DNA from: Chromera velia
Taxonomy: Eukaryota > Sar > Chromeraceae
Direction of reading: 5' to 3'
Assembly: GCA_018398765.1 (NCBI GenBank)
Contig: JAHBMJ010004831.1
Location: forward strand, 1 to 41,283
DNA: 41,283 nt
The first letter of the stretch is position 1. Every line of letters begins with the position of its first letter. Below, piece by piece: positions 1 through 10,003 of this stretch. The notes under the pieces are model-generated. The model ran no database searches and was not told the DNA's origin. It was given only the letters and a program-made list of their open reading frames with translations. The translations under genes and the position numbers were made by a program.

Positions 1-15
1 CAGGGTATGCGCATG

Positions 16-252
16 CAGACTGAATGGGTTCCCTCTTTCTTCTTTTTCTCTTTGTTTGTGATGAAAAGCATTTATTCGTTCGTCCATACAGACTGAATCA
101 GTTCCCTCTTTCTTCTTTTTCTCTTTGTTTGTGATGAAAAGCATTTATTCGTTCGTCCATACAGACTGAATGAGTTCCCTCTTTCTTCTTTTTCTCTTTG
201 TTTGTGATGAAAAGCATTTATTCGTTCGTCCATGCAGACTGAATGGGTTCCC
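16..252. repeat. 73-bp tandem repeat, about 3.2 copies
   Basis: The word CAGACTGAAT recurs at 16, 89, 162 and 235, an exact 73-bp period. The copies are near identical (a few changes such as GGG/CAG/GAG after CAGACTGAAT). The fourth copy breaks off about 18 bp in. Each unit is pyrimidine-rich on the + strand (CTCTTTCTTC...), and it lies just upstream of the first visible kinase exon, probably inside an intron. It may continue to the left of the window. There are no unique spacers, so it is not CRISPR-like. Confidence 0.9.
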
Positions 253-300
253 GGTTCTGTCACGGGAAGATACGTGATGGTGGGCCGTGACGTTGAGTAG

Positions 301-1352
301 GACAGCTGTTCACCGTTGGGATCTGGCTTCTTTAGTGAAGTCTTCCCGGGGCTACAGAACGGATGTCCTGTGGCGGTGAAGGTGATCAAGAGAGCGGAAG
401 GGCAGAAGTATGCAGACTTTGAGAGGGAGGTCGGGAATGAAGCCGAGGCGATGCGAAAGTTGGCGTCGCATCGGAACGTCTGTACTTTGTACAGCCGTTA
501 CATTTACAAGGTCAGTCCGTCCGTCTGAACTCTTCAGTACAGTTTCCTTCCTTTCTTTCTTCTGACCATTCGAGAGAGAGAAAGAGCCACCAGAGGGTAA
601 AACAAATCAAGCTCTATTCCGTCTTTTGGCGCTCTCGTCGCCTCTCCCCTTACAACATACATCCCTCCTTGTGATTCATGGTGTGGTCATTTTCATGCAG
701 TACCGCGCTTTTTTGGTGATGGAGCTGTGCGAGACGGACCTGAGGAGCCTCATCATCCGACAGGGGGGGAGGGTCTCGAAGAAGGTGGCCCTGACGATCG
801 GTGCTGCCCTCGCGAGGACGGTTGCCTTGATGCACAGTGAGAACGTGATCCACTTCGACCTCAAAGCCAGAAATGTTCTTTTCCGCCGCGTTCCGACCTC
901 AGCAGCAGAGTGCCGTCAGTATCTTCGCATTTGTGATCTGGGTCTTGCGAAGCTAGAGGGGGCTGAGGGGATCGTCGGGTCAACCGGTGGAGGCACGTAC
1001 ACCCACCAGACCCCCGAGCAGTTTTGGGGACTCCAGAGCAACGCCGACCTGACAAAGGTCGACGTGTATGGGTTGGGGGTCGTTCTGTGGGAATTGTTGA
1101 CTGGAGAGAGACCGTGGAAGGGGAAGACCAAAGAAGAGGTGACCCGAGCAGTGTGCGAGGGCAAGAGGCCGTCCCTGAAGGTTTGTCGATCCTTTTCTTC
1201 TTCTGAGGTTTCTTTGTTTCTTCTCTGTCTACGCCTGTCTCTGAATATGAATGCCATCCCCTCTGCTTTCTCTCAGGCTTGTATTAGATCTTGATCTGCA
1301 AAAATTTTCTGTCTGCTTTTCTGTCTCCAGTCTCTCTCTCTCTCTCTCTCTC

Positions 1353-1421
<69 letters not shown>

Positions 1422-1558
1422 TGCGAGTGAGTGTCCATGCAAATGGATGGTTGCAGAAAATCGGCCACGGTCAGCGCTGGCTTCTGAAGTGGATGTGGGA
1501 CGAAGATCCGTCAAAGAGACCGACCGCAGAGAAGTGCGCTGAGGTCCTGGAAGCCCAA
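301..1558 (+). CDS. Protein kinase (non-RD, TKL-like), three exons, 5' end not seen
   Basis: Exons are about 301-510, 701-1180 and 1457-1558. The introns begin GTCAGT and GTTTGT, end TGCAG, and are both phase 0. Visible parts in order are the glycine loop LGSGFFSEV, the VAVK lysine, the hinge region (FLVMELCETDL), the catalytic loop HFDLKARN, DLG in place of DFG, TPE in place of APE, DVYGLGVVLWELLTGERPW, and the C-lobe arginine in PSKRPTAEKC. It should phosphorylate Ser/Thr or Tyr in the cytosol or nucleus; substrate unknown. HFD lacks the usual arginine of HRD, so this is a non-RD kinase whose activation loop need not be phosphorylated (family knowledge). The first exon has no start codon: an in-frame TAG lies at 298-300, so the exon begins at an acceptor near 300 or 305 and the N-terminus lies upstream. 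The third intron starts GTCAGT at 1559. A possible last exon is listed separately. Confidence 0.85.
1331..1420 (+). repeat. Compound (CT)n-(GT)n microsatellite in kinase intron 2
   Basis: Two CT tracts are broken once by CAATT and followed directly by about 17 GT units. The tract lies inside the intron between exons 2 and 3 of the kinase, in the sense orientation, so the pre-mRNA would carry a CU-rich block followed by a GU-rich block. The same arrangement occurs in intron 1 of the AT-hook gene. Confidence 0.95.
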
Positions 1559-1780
1559 GTCAGTGTCTTTCGCTCTTCTTTCTTGCAGTGGCAATCGTGT
1601 GTGCATGTGTGTGTGCATTGGATTTTCCCCTTAAAAAAAGACTCTTGACAAAGGCAGAGGCCATAAGTGGCGAGGGGCGAGACCCGCAACGTCGGAATCA
1701 TGCAGAGTCCCTCTCACTCACGTCGTGTGAGGACCTCAGTGATTCATTCGTCCCCTGACCTCAGCTCACGTCGTCTGCAG

Positions 1781-1909
1781 GGGACGGCCGAGTATTCTTC
1801 GGACCTGCACTCACGCACTCATCCTTTCTTTCTTTCTTTTTTTTTTTTTTTTGAGGGAACCGAAGCTCCTTGTCCTTCAGGCCCCCTTTGGCTCCTTTCC
1901 CCTCAGTGA
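1781..1909 (+). CDS. Possible terminal exon of the kinase gene
   Basis: A good acceptor (CGTCTGCAG) ends at 1780. Phase-0 reading from 1781 is open to a TGA at 1907-1909 and would join in frame to the exon ending at 1558. The encoded 42 residues are low complexity, including a phenylalanine run from a T-tract, so protein content does not support it. It could equally be intron. Confidence 0.2.
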   Translation, partial: GTAEYSSDLHSRTHPFFLSFFFFFEGTEAPCPSGPLWLLSPQ

Positions 1910-3017
1910 GAAAGAACATTCCCGCATGCACGCTGTTGATTGCTCTCTCCCTCCTCCGCGTGCATGCAGGCTCTCAATTGTTGAAAAAAAAAAAAAAAAG
2001 AGAGAGAGAGAGAGAGTCCTGACCCTTCCCAAGGAAAGAGACTATCCACGTGCAGAAGGGGGGGGGGGGAATCAAAAACGCAAAGAAAAACCAAAACCCC
2101 CTTGACAGAATGAGACACGCATCTCATTCAAGCACCTCTCTCACACACCGGCGTTCTGCTGTCGGTGGGTCGCTCGGCCCTCCTGCGTGCGTCAGTGTGT
2201 TGTTTCGGGGGCGTGTGTGCAGTTGTGGACGAGAGGTAGGCGTGTTTGCCTTTCCTTCGCATTCGCGTTTCTTGCGTTCTTTCCCTTTCCCCCCCCTCTG
2301 TCCCAGGCCGCTGCCGTTTTTCTGGGAGGCAGAAAGAAAAGCACAGGGGCATGGCCGGACCTAGGAGGCCTGAGTGAGTGAGTGACTGAAAGCGCCCGGC
2401 CGAGAGGGGGGGAACCAAGAAAATAGAGGCATTCGGGGGGGGAAGAAACCGAGGGGCAATGAGGAAAAAAAAGAAACAGAGGGATCGGACACAGAAAGCG
2501 AAGGGCGAGGGGCGTTGGGTTTTCCTGTTTGAAGCAAACGAAAAAAGACTCATCTTTTTAGACTGACACAAAAGAGGACAGGGTAGAAAGGAAGGGAGAA
2601 GGAAAGGGAAGGCGAGGAAAGGAGGCATACTCAGAGATGCTTTGTCAACAAAATGTCCGTGCACATCGAAGGAACATTTGATGAGCGGACGGACACCGGC
2701 TCGATAAAGCATCTGTCTCTCTGTGTGAGCTTCCTTTCTTCATTCATTCCTTCTTTCCTTCCTTTCTTGCCCTGTGGCGCTGGCTGAACAGGCATGAAAT
2801 AGGAAAAGGGTGGGGGGGTTGGGAAAGAGAGCGCGGGTCTGGTTGGGGAAGCGGATTCAATGTGTGTGCGTCCGCGTATGTGCGCATGGATGTGTGATCG
2901 CTTTCTCCGGCGACTTGAAGGGAGGGAAAGAAACGGACAGACAGAGGCCGTAGCATTGGCAGACGGGGAACGGCTACTTCTCTGTGTCGTCTTTCTTTCT
3001 TTCTTGTTTTCTTTTTT

Positions 3018-3054
<37 letters not shown>

Positions 3055-3720
3055 TTTTCTCATTCTTTCTTGCTTGCGTGTTGTCTGCTGGGAGGAAGGA
3101 AGTCCGTCTTCTGTTCGTTTTCGGACTTGAGGAGGAGATCTTCATTTTTCTTGGAGGACACGGTACCGTCTCTCCTTTTCCGCGCCCTCGCTCTCTCCCT
3201 CTCCCCCGCCTCGTCACCCGAAACTCAGGGGCTTCGTCCTTCCTCCATTTTATTTCCTTCTTCTTGTTTTTTTTTTCGTGTCCCTTCATAGCTCTTTTCT
3301 GTTAACGAACCCTTTTTTCTTGTACAGCCTTTTTCGATGGGTGTACGTATTGACGGTGCACCCCCATTCGTTTCTGTACTTCTACGTCGTTTCAAGCATG
3401 CAACCAATCGTCATTTTTGGCGCTTCTTCTTCTGTCATTGGCACAAGGCGGCTGTGCGGCTCGGCTTTCACTCTCAGACGTGACGAGAAGGCTGTCAGTC
3501 TCATGTGTTCGGCCTCTTTTTTCTTACGTGTTCTGCTGCTGGTGCTGTTTTGTGTTGTTTCCCTTTTTCGTTTTTCCTTCTCGTCTCGTTTGGATCCTCT
3601 TGGCTTCTTGTTTGTGATGATGGACAGGAACTTCAAGTGGCAGAAATGCGAATAAGCAAAGGCGTTCCTCCCTCCCTACTGTCAACTCTGTCCAGAAGTA
3701 CTAGTTTTCCCGCCTTTCTA
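1910..3720. other. Low-complexity stretch without a convincing gene
   Basis: It holds an A16 run followed by GA repeats (about 1984-2015), a G10 run near 2060, long purine-rich then pyrimidine-rich blocks, and a (CTTT)n microsatellite at about 2993-3055. Open frames exist on both strands, but their products are only Ser/Phe/Arg/Lys runs from the repeats, with no domain, start context or splice pattern. I see no gene. Confidence 0.6.
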
Positions 3721-4465
3721 TGCGTGTAGGCACAAGTACATGTGTGTGAGTGCGGATGCATGCTCACGTACCATCTTTCTTAATTCGATGATGAATGAAG
3801 TGGATGTGGGTGCACTGAAGGCATGCAAGTTGGTGCATACGGCTTCAGCGTGGAGCTAGAAGCATCCATGACCTTTTGAAGGTCCTTTTCAGGCGGCAAT
3901 GCGGAAATGGTTTGTCACGAACGAGACAGGAGAAGGGAGAATGAGAACAAAATTAACAAAACGCAGCAACATCAGAAGCCGAAAGTTGTGGAATCCGCGG
4001 AAGTCATATCTGCATGAAGAATCCCATAAATTCGTTAAAATCCCACAAAATCCTCCAAAATTCTAGCTAAAATCATAGCTAAAATCCTATAAAATCTGCA
4101 AAAATTAATCTTCTATTCTTAAAATCCGATAAAGTGTTATTGCATCCTATAGATTGCATCACATCTTATACGTACACTCCCGGCGGTCCCCCGCACGGGG
4201 CTAGGTGAATGTGGAAAACCCCGTATAACCAAAAATTGGTTACCAATCGATTGGTAACCAAAAATTCTAGTTTGATTTTCAAGTTTATATGTAATCGACT
4301 TGTTAGTAATTAAGTTGTTATATATGTACATTGTTATTAGGTGGTCTCAGTGTAGACCTAAGTGTAGATCATCGATCATGCTGCTGATTCATGCATGCAT
4401 GGCTACCATCATAGAATAATAAAACGTACAATGAAAATAGATAGAGAGAGAATAGGGAGAGCCCT
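3721..4465. other. AT-rich intergenic DNA
   Basis: No coding potential is seen on either strand. Short near-repeats of AAAATCC(T/C)A run from about 4015 to 4130. The base composition changes sharply from the pyrimidine-rich block to the left. A 26-bp palindrome is listed separately. Confidence 0.6.
4236..4261. repeat. 26-bp perfect palindrome
   Basis: The sequence reads identically on both strands across 4236-4261, centred on ATCGAT, with arms containing GGTTACC. Related GGTTAC words recur in the arms of the inverted-repeat element at 4.5-5.0 kb, so it may be a relic of the same repeat family. Confidence 0.9.
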
Positions 4466-4472
4466 TTTTTGC

Positions 4473-4981
4473 TACACAGTACGGTTAGGAGTAACGATAG
4501 TAGGACGGTTACTAGGCGGCCGCTAGGCCGCCCGGTTACTAATTTTGTGGTTACGCTAGTAGTGTTCCAATGGTAGTGGTAGTAGCTAAAAAAAGGCAGA
4601 TTTTGCCATATTCTGAGTCAAACTTAACCTACAAAACCAATTTTAGACTAGTAAAAATCATATTTGTGGTATTCATTAAAAATTCATTCTAGTAAAATTT
4701 AATGTTCATTATTTTATGACTGAACTCTAACTAATATATCATTATGTATAGCATATATTATTTGAGTATAATCATTTTAAGGCTTTAAACTGCTAATGAA
4801 TTAAGTGGTCAGACTTTTAAAATACGTTTAATAACTGTTTTTACTAGAGGTTTTCCTTGAACTACCATGGTAGTGGTATATGCCTTCAAGTCTGCTGGTT
4901 ATCATTTCATGGTTACCAAACTGGCGGTAACCCGCTACTGGCTTAAAGGGGCCGGTAGTAACTCCTAACCATACTGTGTAC
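4473..4981. mobile_element. Short terminal-inverted-repeat element (MITE-like), about 0.5 kb
   Basis: The outer 23 bp at 4473-4495 match the reverse complement of 4958-4980 at 21 of 23 positions (core GGTTAGGAGT). Inside, both arms continue with diverged GGTTAC and TGGTAGTGGT words, so the inverted repeats may be over 100 bp. The 9-mer TTTTTGCTA stands directly outside on both sides (4466-4474 and 4982-4990), a plausible target duplication that overlaps the first two bases of the repeat as I drew it. No reading frame is present, so it is non-autonomous. A 9-bp duplication would suit a MULE-type transposase and an 8-bp one a hAT-type; I cannot decide. Confidence 0.65.
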
Positions 4982-5111
4982 TTTTTGCTATACGAGAGTG
5001 GCGCCGCGATTGGAACACAGGAGGAGAGCAGCATGCAGGGTAGGAGACAGGGCTGTGGCTGCGACTTAGGGAAAAATTCCGGTAAGGGGGAGAGAGAAGG
5101 TGCCGTCACAG

Positions 5112-5798
5112 AAAAGGATGTGCCAGTTCTCTTGAGGGTGGTTGGGAATCGAGGTGGTGGAAGATAAAATCCATCTGGTGAAAGAATGTCCTGTTTTTAA
5201 CAGAGAGAGAGCAGAGATGTTCAGGAAGATAGAAGAGAAATGGGACAGCAAGATGAAAGAAAGAGCTAGAAAGGCAGCCACAGAAAGAGAAAGGCTCAAC
5301 AAAGAAGAAGGAAAAAGAGATAACTCGATGCTTTTCTGCTTTCTGTTGAATGAATTTTATACTGCAGTGGATGACTTTTAAGGATGGGCATCATTCAGAC
5401 GGAGGGTGTTTGAGGAGTGTTCAGGACGGTATGGACACATAAAGGGAAACGCTCTGGCGGCCAGACATGCAGGAATCACCGGAAAGCAGCGGGCGATCGA
5501 GAGACTAACAAAAGAATATGAGGAGACGATTGATAACTTAGAGACGACCGAAGGAGCGTTAGGGTGGGGAAGGAGGGAGCCGCAGAAGAAGATTAATAAA
5601 GTGAACAAGAAGAGCAAGGAAGCCCAAATCGCATGCCGTTTCAGATCGATTTTCAGACCGGAAAGCCAACACGGATCCAGAGCCGTAGCTCGAACAACGA
5701 ACAATCATGCAGTAGCGGCCAGGGCAACAGACTCTGGCGAGCCCCGATGGCAGGGTCTGATACCTCAGCTTAGGCTGGGGAACACCCCGCCCTGCTAG
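5112..5798 (+). pseudogene. 3' end of a non-LTR (LINE) reverse transcriptase, 5'-truncated and broken
   Basis: One + frame carries a run typical of the C-terminal zinc-finger region of LINE ORF2 proteins: RMCQF, then VVEDKIHLVKECPVFN and an arginine-rich helix. The HLVKECP block matches the His-x3-x-Cys-Pro pattern of the zf-RVT family. The frame is interrupted by TGA at 5133-5135, next to where the second finger cysteine is expected, and by TAA at 5379-5381, then continues in the same frame to 5798. The RT and endonuclease parts are missing, as expected from 5' truncation on insertion. A simple-repeat tail follows 46 bp after the stop. Clade not assignable from this piece. Confidence 0.7.
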
Positions 5799-5844
5799 CT
5801 CTGGCGACAGATAGACATAGCGGGAAGGCCCTAGAGCGGAACAT

Positions 5845-5874
<30 letters not shown>
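5845..5874 (+). repeat. (ATCA)n tail of the LINE remnant
   Basis: About seven units of ATCA follow the LINE frame closely. Several LINE clades end in a short tandem repeat instead of poly(A) (family knowledge). This position and orientation fit such a tail and mark the 3' insertion junction. Confidence 0.75.
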
Positions 5875-5875
<1 letters not shown>

Positions 5876-5967
5876 CCTATTACTGCCAGTGAGTCCCTAG
5901 ACTCATGCATCATTAGCAGCAGTTTCTAACTTAAATTGAGCCCAAACCTACTATTATAATATAAAAC

Positions 5968-6239
5968 AGAATAATTAGTCATGTTCAGTGGTTACGTCTT
6001 GAAAAAGTCTGTTATTCCAGAGTCGCTATCTGGATAGAACAAAAAATAATCCACAAGATTCAGAAAGCAAATTGCATTCAACACGGAATTTAATCGACTC
6101 CATGAGGTGCGCACACAGTGCAACACATTGTCAATCGGTTTGACAAAATTCGAATTTCCGCGGTTCGCCTTGCGGCGGCGGTATACACGGCGACGGCTCA
6201 CGCGGCTCTTTCTGAATGATACACTGATACTTCTTAACT
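5968..6239 (-). repeat. 3' LTR of element 1
   Basis: This is a 272-bp copy of the repeat at 11870-12136. On the minus strand it starts AGTTAAGAAG and ends ATTATTCT. The G-rich polypurine tract abuts it at 6240. It contains about 7 bp near 6129 that the 5' copy lacks. Confidence 0.93.
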
Positions 6240-6250
6240 CCCCCCCTCTG
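6240..6250 (-). other. Polypurine tract of element 1
   Basis: On the minus strand the sequence is CAGAGGGGGGG directly before the 3' LTR start. This is the expected place and composition for the plus-strand primer of an LTR retrotransposon. Confidence 0.8.
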
Positions 6251-6290
6251 TTGACTCAATCGATTTATGGGGGAGTCGACAGACTATTAA

Positions 6291-9200
6291 TCAATGGAAC
6301 TGCCCTTCAAGACCAAAATCTTTAGGCCATGTGATCTCGAGTTTCTTCCATTTTATAAGTCCATCAGCAAGCTACTCACGTTCACTAAAAACATGCTGAA
6401 GCTTCACATTCATTCCACCAAGTTCCTGTGCACACCACTTCAGAATTCCTGTCAATCCTTGTTCTTTCTTGCTGACACCTGACTCTGTCTGACCGAGGGA
6501 AGTCGCACTGTCCGTAAACATACGCACACTCAAAGAACGAAACAGAATTCGAAGAGAACGGACAAGAAGCGGTAGTCTTTTCAGACCAGCGTGGATAGCA
6601 AGCAGCTCTTCACCAGGTGTTGACAATACCAGTCGCTTCTCTCTATGTGTGGCCCAATCAAGAATGTTAAGCCAACAATGTAAATTTCAGGATCGATCAG
6701 CAAGTTGAATTATCAAAGCAGATCGAGCACTGTACGTCTTTCCTTTGAATCCACTAGCAACAAAGATTCGCAGTTCGGCATCAGAGACCGAAACAAAAAC
6801 AATCTCTTTCGGACGTGCTGCACGCATACGGATCAAAGTGATGATGACAGTAAGATGTTTCTCTGTAGGTGTCTTACTGAATGCCGCTAACTCACTTGCT
6901 GCAAATACCAAATCGAAACGAAGACGAGCGAGCCAGGCCAGACGACCAATCCATTTTAAGTAAGTCCCCTCCAAAGTCATGTCAATTTCCTCCGGTTCTG
7001 GAGGAGAGAAGTCGCTCTCAACGACCACTCCACTTGCCTTTCCTTTCGGAAGAGATGAGAGAAAAACATATTCGTTCATTCCCTGAAAGATGCGATCGTC
7101 CGATCTTCTCACATCGAAGCCGACTTGCTTCTGAGACAAGTCAGTCAGCAACTGAGGATCGTCTATCTCAATTAGTCCCTCGCGTGCAATCTTTCTGAGG
7201 GTAGCAAGAGGGTCGGCAGACGTGAGTACAACATCGTCAACATGCTTGGAGAGCAAACCATCAACCTTCATGTGCTTCACTTGTGTGATTGATGCGTCAT
7301 CTTGTGTCGGAAGAGGAGGAAGAGAAAGACTAGAACGAACCAAAACAAAAGTACTTTCCATCAATTCAGACCATCGAAGTCGAATCAACACACAAAAAAG
7401 AAAACGAGCAAAAATCAAAGGAGCATCTTTCAATCCATACGCAGCTGCCTTCAAGATGTAGACAGCTCCAGCCTTCAGATCAAGACGAAGAGCAGCAGGA
7501 GGGAGCCACGCAGGCATGCGCACACCAATGTTTCAAACCGATGACAGGAGAGGCGCTTGAAGAAACGCACAAGTAATATCAGCAAAAGCAATCTGCCAGC
7601 TCATCGACAAAGTAAAAACAAAGAGAATGCGAATCAAAAAGACGGCTGGCGTCCCTGCATAAGTCTTGACAGTCCGACGATTGAAAAACTTGTTGCCTGC
7701 CAAACATAGGTGCGCTTTCGCTTTTCTTGCTGCTCCTTTCATAAGTTTCTAAGTCAGAACCCAAATCAAAGAAATGATTGTTAAGAGGCTGTACGTCTCG
7801 CTTCCTACTTTCACCTCCTTTTCATATGTAGAGAAGCGCTCCCACTTCTCCATCTCTCTATCTCCCGCTCCGTCAAATTTCTCTTCCATCACCTCTCGCT
7901 TGTCTGCCTGCACGTGTATCTTGCCTATCTCGTCTGAACTATCCTTCTCAAGATAAAAAAGCTTCCTATCAGGTCTTGTCTTTGCTTTCGCTGCTGTCTG
8001 AACTAAGTGCCCATAACAAGGAAAAGAAAGAAGACAGGCAGTGCAGACACTCTCTTCATCACATGAAAAGAAGTCGCGGGGGCGTCTGCGATCATTATGA
8101 AAAGAAGAAGAGTCATAACTGGAATCGGAACTCTCTTCGTGAGACGCTGAAGGAGCCATCTTGGAGGAGTTAGGACCAAAAAAGTTCCTCAAAAAGAGCA
8201 AAAAGGTCGGATCCTTCTATATTCTTATCTGGCTGACCAGCAGGAGCATGCGCTGGAGGATCAATCACCTGAACGATCAACTGAGGAATTCTTTCTGTCT
8301 CTCCGTTCTTCTCCAAATTGAAAGGATGCATCAGACGGTCGGGTTGAACTTTCTGAGTGTTGTTTCTGTCTGGAAGCACAAGTTCGTACCCTGTCACTTC
8401 CCCCCCCGAGTTTTTGTGAATGAGCGAAACAGAAACGAGACCAGTGGGTGTCCGAGACATGCAACGAACAGGATGAAACACACCGTTCACAGAAACAAGA
8501 GCACAAGAAAGGGAAGAATCAGCAGAAAAATTAAAAGGATTCACCCCCCCCCCCCAATGCAGTCCCTCCGTTCAGTGGTGCTTGCGTTTCCTCATCAGAG
8601 GAGAACTCATAAATTAACGACTGTCTGAGAAGGACTTTGAATGGAGGGATGCACCGTACCGCACATTCGAGAGACGACAAAAGACCAGAGGCCCGACTGA
8701 GTGAAAACACCAGGAGTTGCATGCTTCACATCCTTTGTATTTGTCTTGACTGCGTGAAGCCAGCGAAAACAAACAGTGCACCACTCAAAAATAACACATT
8801 TAGCTCGGAAAATTCCAAAAGCAAACACTTCAAAACAACCATATAGAGGAATGGACTTGACACGCTTGGTGGGAGAAAAAACAACGGGATCACCAGGCAT
8901 GAAAATGATGTCAGGCACCCTTCCTGTCGCAAGGCGCAAGGGAGATGCTTTACGGTACATGGCAGTTCTGTTGTAAGACCATTCAATAAGAAGACAGAGA
9001 AGAGGAACAAAAGAAAGAGGAAAACCCTAAGTTGCAACCAAAGAAATCATTCCTGCCCGCAAAACGGTCCACCACTTCTCCATTGGCCCTCGAGAAGAGT
9101 TGGAAGCGAAAGGACGACAAACAGTCCCCGCTCGATTCAACACAGTCCGAACGTCCCCTTCCAGGATGCCTTTCTCATTGTCGGAACAAAGCAGCTTGAA

Positions 9201-9770
9201 GGCTCCATAGTTCAGATTCTATTCATTAAAGAATGGAAGGAGGTCTTTGCCTGCCCTGGAGGGTATCGATCTACACTGCACAAGGCCGGTGCGAAGGTCA
9301 GTGGTGGTAAGAAAAATCAAAGTGGAATAGGGAGTAGAACCGTAGACGGGATCAAGATCAGATAAAAACATCAAATCAGTCCAAGCCTCATCAAGAAAAG
9401 AAAGAGGAAAAGAAGAGTCAGGGTCGGAAGGATCTCTCGATTGAAACTTTCTGTTCATTGCATACACCCGAGGATAAGAGACACACCACGGGAGCGCAGC
9501 TTCAATCTTTTGTCTGGGGATGGAAAGGAAACAAGTGTTGTCTTATTCCTTCTAAGTGTCGATTAGTTAGGAAAGAGAAGGATGGATATGTCTGTAATGC
9601 TGCATGAGGATAGAGTTTCGAACAGATACAGGCACATGTGTCGTGTCAAGCACGAACGGACCAGAGGTCTCGCAATGACCCTTGCGATTTGGACCTTGTC
9701 GTATGGGGGCAGCAGCAACACGCTCTATGGAGGGAAAGACTTGTGAGAGAAAAGAAGAAATGAAATGCAA
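6291..9770 (-). pseudogene. Copia-type pol (integrase, reverse transcriptase, RNase H) of element 1
   Basis: Largely one minus-strand frame. From the N-terminal side: the pre-integrase His motif (QHYRHIHPS, near 9600); the integrase core with WTDLM, LCSDN (about 9157) and PMEKWW (about 9060), the last two acidic residues 34 apart, close to D-D-35-E; a K-SP-tG-P motif (about 8950); a variable linker; then RT with TYAGTP, ADITCAFLQAP, AAAYGLKDAP and HVDD (the YVDD box), WIGRLAWLARLR, and RNase H with STPGEELLAI, FTDSAT and LADGLIK. In-frame stops: TAA 9567, TAG 9552, TAA 9543, TAG 9219, TAG 9027, TGA 8607, TAG 7749, TGA 7533, TGA 6687, TAG 6372 (lower + coordinates). Frame changes lie near 8640, in a C-run at 8545-8555, and near 8190. 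The natural end is TGA at 6291. Dead copy. Confidence 0.88.
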
Positions 9771-10003
9771 ATAGAGAAGTTTAAAAGAAAAGAAACAAAG
9801 TGAATTCAGTTACAGTCTTTCTAGCTCGGGTCTTATCTCCTCATTTTTATCTCAGTCATTACACGTCTTTATCCCCCCACCCATCGATCTGTCAATGGCT
9901 CCTTTGTGAAAAGGATTTCTACGAATTGACTGCTTTGGATGTATATGGATCAACAGAAGTTACAGCCCTCTAAGTCCCCCTTAACAACAATATGAAAAGC
10001 TCT

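Noticed and set aside
16-252. CRISPR-like or regulatory repeat array
   Set aside because: Copies are head-to-tail with no spacers, and the genome is eukaryotic. It is a plain tandem repeat.
2128-3291. Open frames on both strands with Phe/Ser or Lys/Arg/Glu runs
   Set aside because: They arise from pyrimidine/purine tracts, with no domain, start context or splice signals.
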